DNA of 64,000 nt from Ulva prolifera (taxonomy: Eukaryota; Chlorophyta; Ulvophyceae; Ulvales; Ulvaceae), in the NCBI GenBank assembly GCA_023078555.1, contig CM041196.1, forward strand, positions 10,372,985 through 10,436,984, given 5' to 3'. The number at the start of each line of letters is the position of its first letter. Within the stretch, counting starts at the first letter, position 1. The translations under genes and the position numbers were made by a program. The notes under the pieces were generated by a model. It had not been told where the DNA came from, searched no databases, and saw nothing but the letters and a program-made list of their open reading frames with translations. Shown here piece by piece: positions 63,124 to 64,000 of the stretch.

Positions 63124-63200
63124 GTGCGCTGGGGCGACTGCCTGCAGACGTGGTGCCTCGTCAGCTGTCAGTGTCCATGGGTCTACCTTTCTCTATAGAT

Positions 63201-63235
63201 TTTTGTTTTGTTTTGTTTCGTTTTGTTTTGTTTTG
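63201..63235 (+). repeat. TTTTG simple repeat
   Basis: About seven TTTTG units, one with a C substitution. Confidence 0.9.
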
Positions 63236-63694
63236 GGGTTATTCGTACTTGGGAACAGGAACCAATGTTTTGTAATCGGGTCCTGTTCATCACTTCACAA
63301 CTGCAGGCTGGAGCAGTCGGAAATACACAGTTGTGCCCCCCTGGCCGGCGCTGGGGGCCGGTGGGGGCGAACGTATGTTTGTGTTTGTATGCATGGCGGC
63401 ACTGCATGCGTGCGGACTGCCCATCGGCTGCACGAATGCTGCAGAAGCGCTGTTGAGTTGAACGTAGTGCTTGGGCGTGTGGTTTTCCCTGGCGGGCTTC
63501 TTGAGAGCAATGATTTGCATGTCAGATGCAGTGGCAGTGACGGAGTATCTGGCAATTGAGAATTGAGATCTCACTGAATTGAGATCTCATTGAGCGGTGT
63601 TGTGTGGGTCAAGGCTGATGTGCTGAGGCATACGCTGGTCACACACTAGTGCCCCGCCACCACCACGCACTTCAAGCATGGCTCAAGCTCGTTC

Positions 63695-63792
63695 GCGTGC
63701 CTTGCGACGTGTACGTGACAGCATGCATGACATTACCATGCAGGAGGTGCCGCAGCGGCGAGCGTGCCTTGCGACGTGTACGTGACAGCATG
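63695..63792 (+). repeat. 31-bp direct repeat
   Basis: GCGTGCCTTGCGACGTGTAC plus eleven more bases occurs at 63695-63725 and 63762-63792, apparently identical. Confidence 0.9.
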
Positions 63793-64000
63793 GAGCCCTG
63801 TACAGTTGTCCGCGAGCGCTCATCTTCGTCGTCGCATTCCTTTGCTTAGCACGTTCTTCGCACTGCTGCTGTGCCTTCCCACCCTATCTGACGATTGTGT
63901 AGAAAAGTTCAGCAGTGTGTGAGAACCGCTGCGGAGCCAGGTCTCTGGTTAGCTCAGCAGCAGTGTTGGGTCGCTTTGCAGCATTTCCAGGGCTGCCACC

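Larger units (their letters stand above)
63124..64000. other. Intron or flank of cysteine synthase, no exon identified
   Basis: No exon for the missing cysteine synthase C terminus was found. It holds a TTTTG-type simple repeat (63201-63235) and a 31-bp direct repeat (63695 and 63762). Confidence 0.4.

Noticed and set aside
1..64000. CRISPR arrays, bacterial operons, rRNA or tRNA genes
   Set aside because: None seen. The genes are spliced eukaryotic genes, and the short tandem repeats lack the spacer structure of CRISPR arrays. tRNAs were not searched by covariance model.

Overview
The window looks like nuclear DNA of a green alga (core Chlorophyta; a finer placement is inference). The genes are intron-rich, and the splice sites are of a type common in chlorophytes: donors are often GTGCG and acceptors usually TGCAG. 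The gene content combines a plastid side (isoamylase-type starch debranching protein with a transit-like N terminus, cysteine synthase) with a ciliary side (complete outer-arm dynein gamma heavy chain, a tubulin-ligase-family enzyme). The species should therefore have flagellated cells at some stage. I built the gene models by matching splice-site phases by eye. For most genes the joined exons give one open frame of whole codons.

Layout. 1-3677 (+): a large Ser-rich protein of unknown function, 5' end outside the window. 5584-8321 (-): TTL-family tubulin ligase-like protein. 8553-9112 (+): small hypothetical. 10290-13527 (-): Skp1/BTB-like domain joined to leucine-rich repeats. 14840-15521: dispersed-repeat copies and a decayed reverse-transcriptase fragment. 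16534-20315 (+): a non-RD protein kinase with a 159-bp perfect minisatellite in its tail and a C-terminal membrane anchor. 21481-27597 (+): isoamylase-like protein that has lost catalytic residues (ISA2-like). 28119-50998 (+): outer-arm dynein gamma heavy chain, 40 exons and about 4,512 aa, with two apparent GC-AG introns. 51497-52292 (+): Alr4036-type FMN-binding protein. 53089-54046 (+): candidate small gene of lower GC. 55154-60095 (-): DUF3754/TMEM143-like membrane protein. 60499-61503 (+): small hypothetical. 61690 to beyond the window end (+): cysteine synthase, 3' end missing, with a MITE-like inverted repeat and a 3 x 23-bp tandem repeat in one intron.

The genes do not form one system. 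They are an ordinary eukaryotic neighbourhood in which two genes serve the axoneme and two the plastid. The most unusual items are the kinase architecture, the catalytically degraded isoamylase, the Skp1-LRR fusion, a dispersed repeat family with at least four locations here, and the GC-AG introns of the dynein gene.
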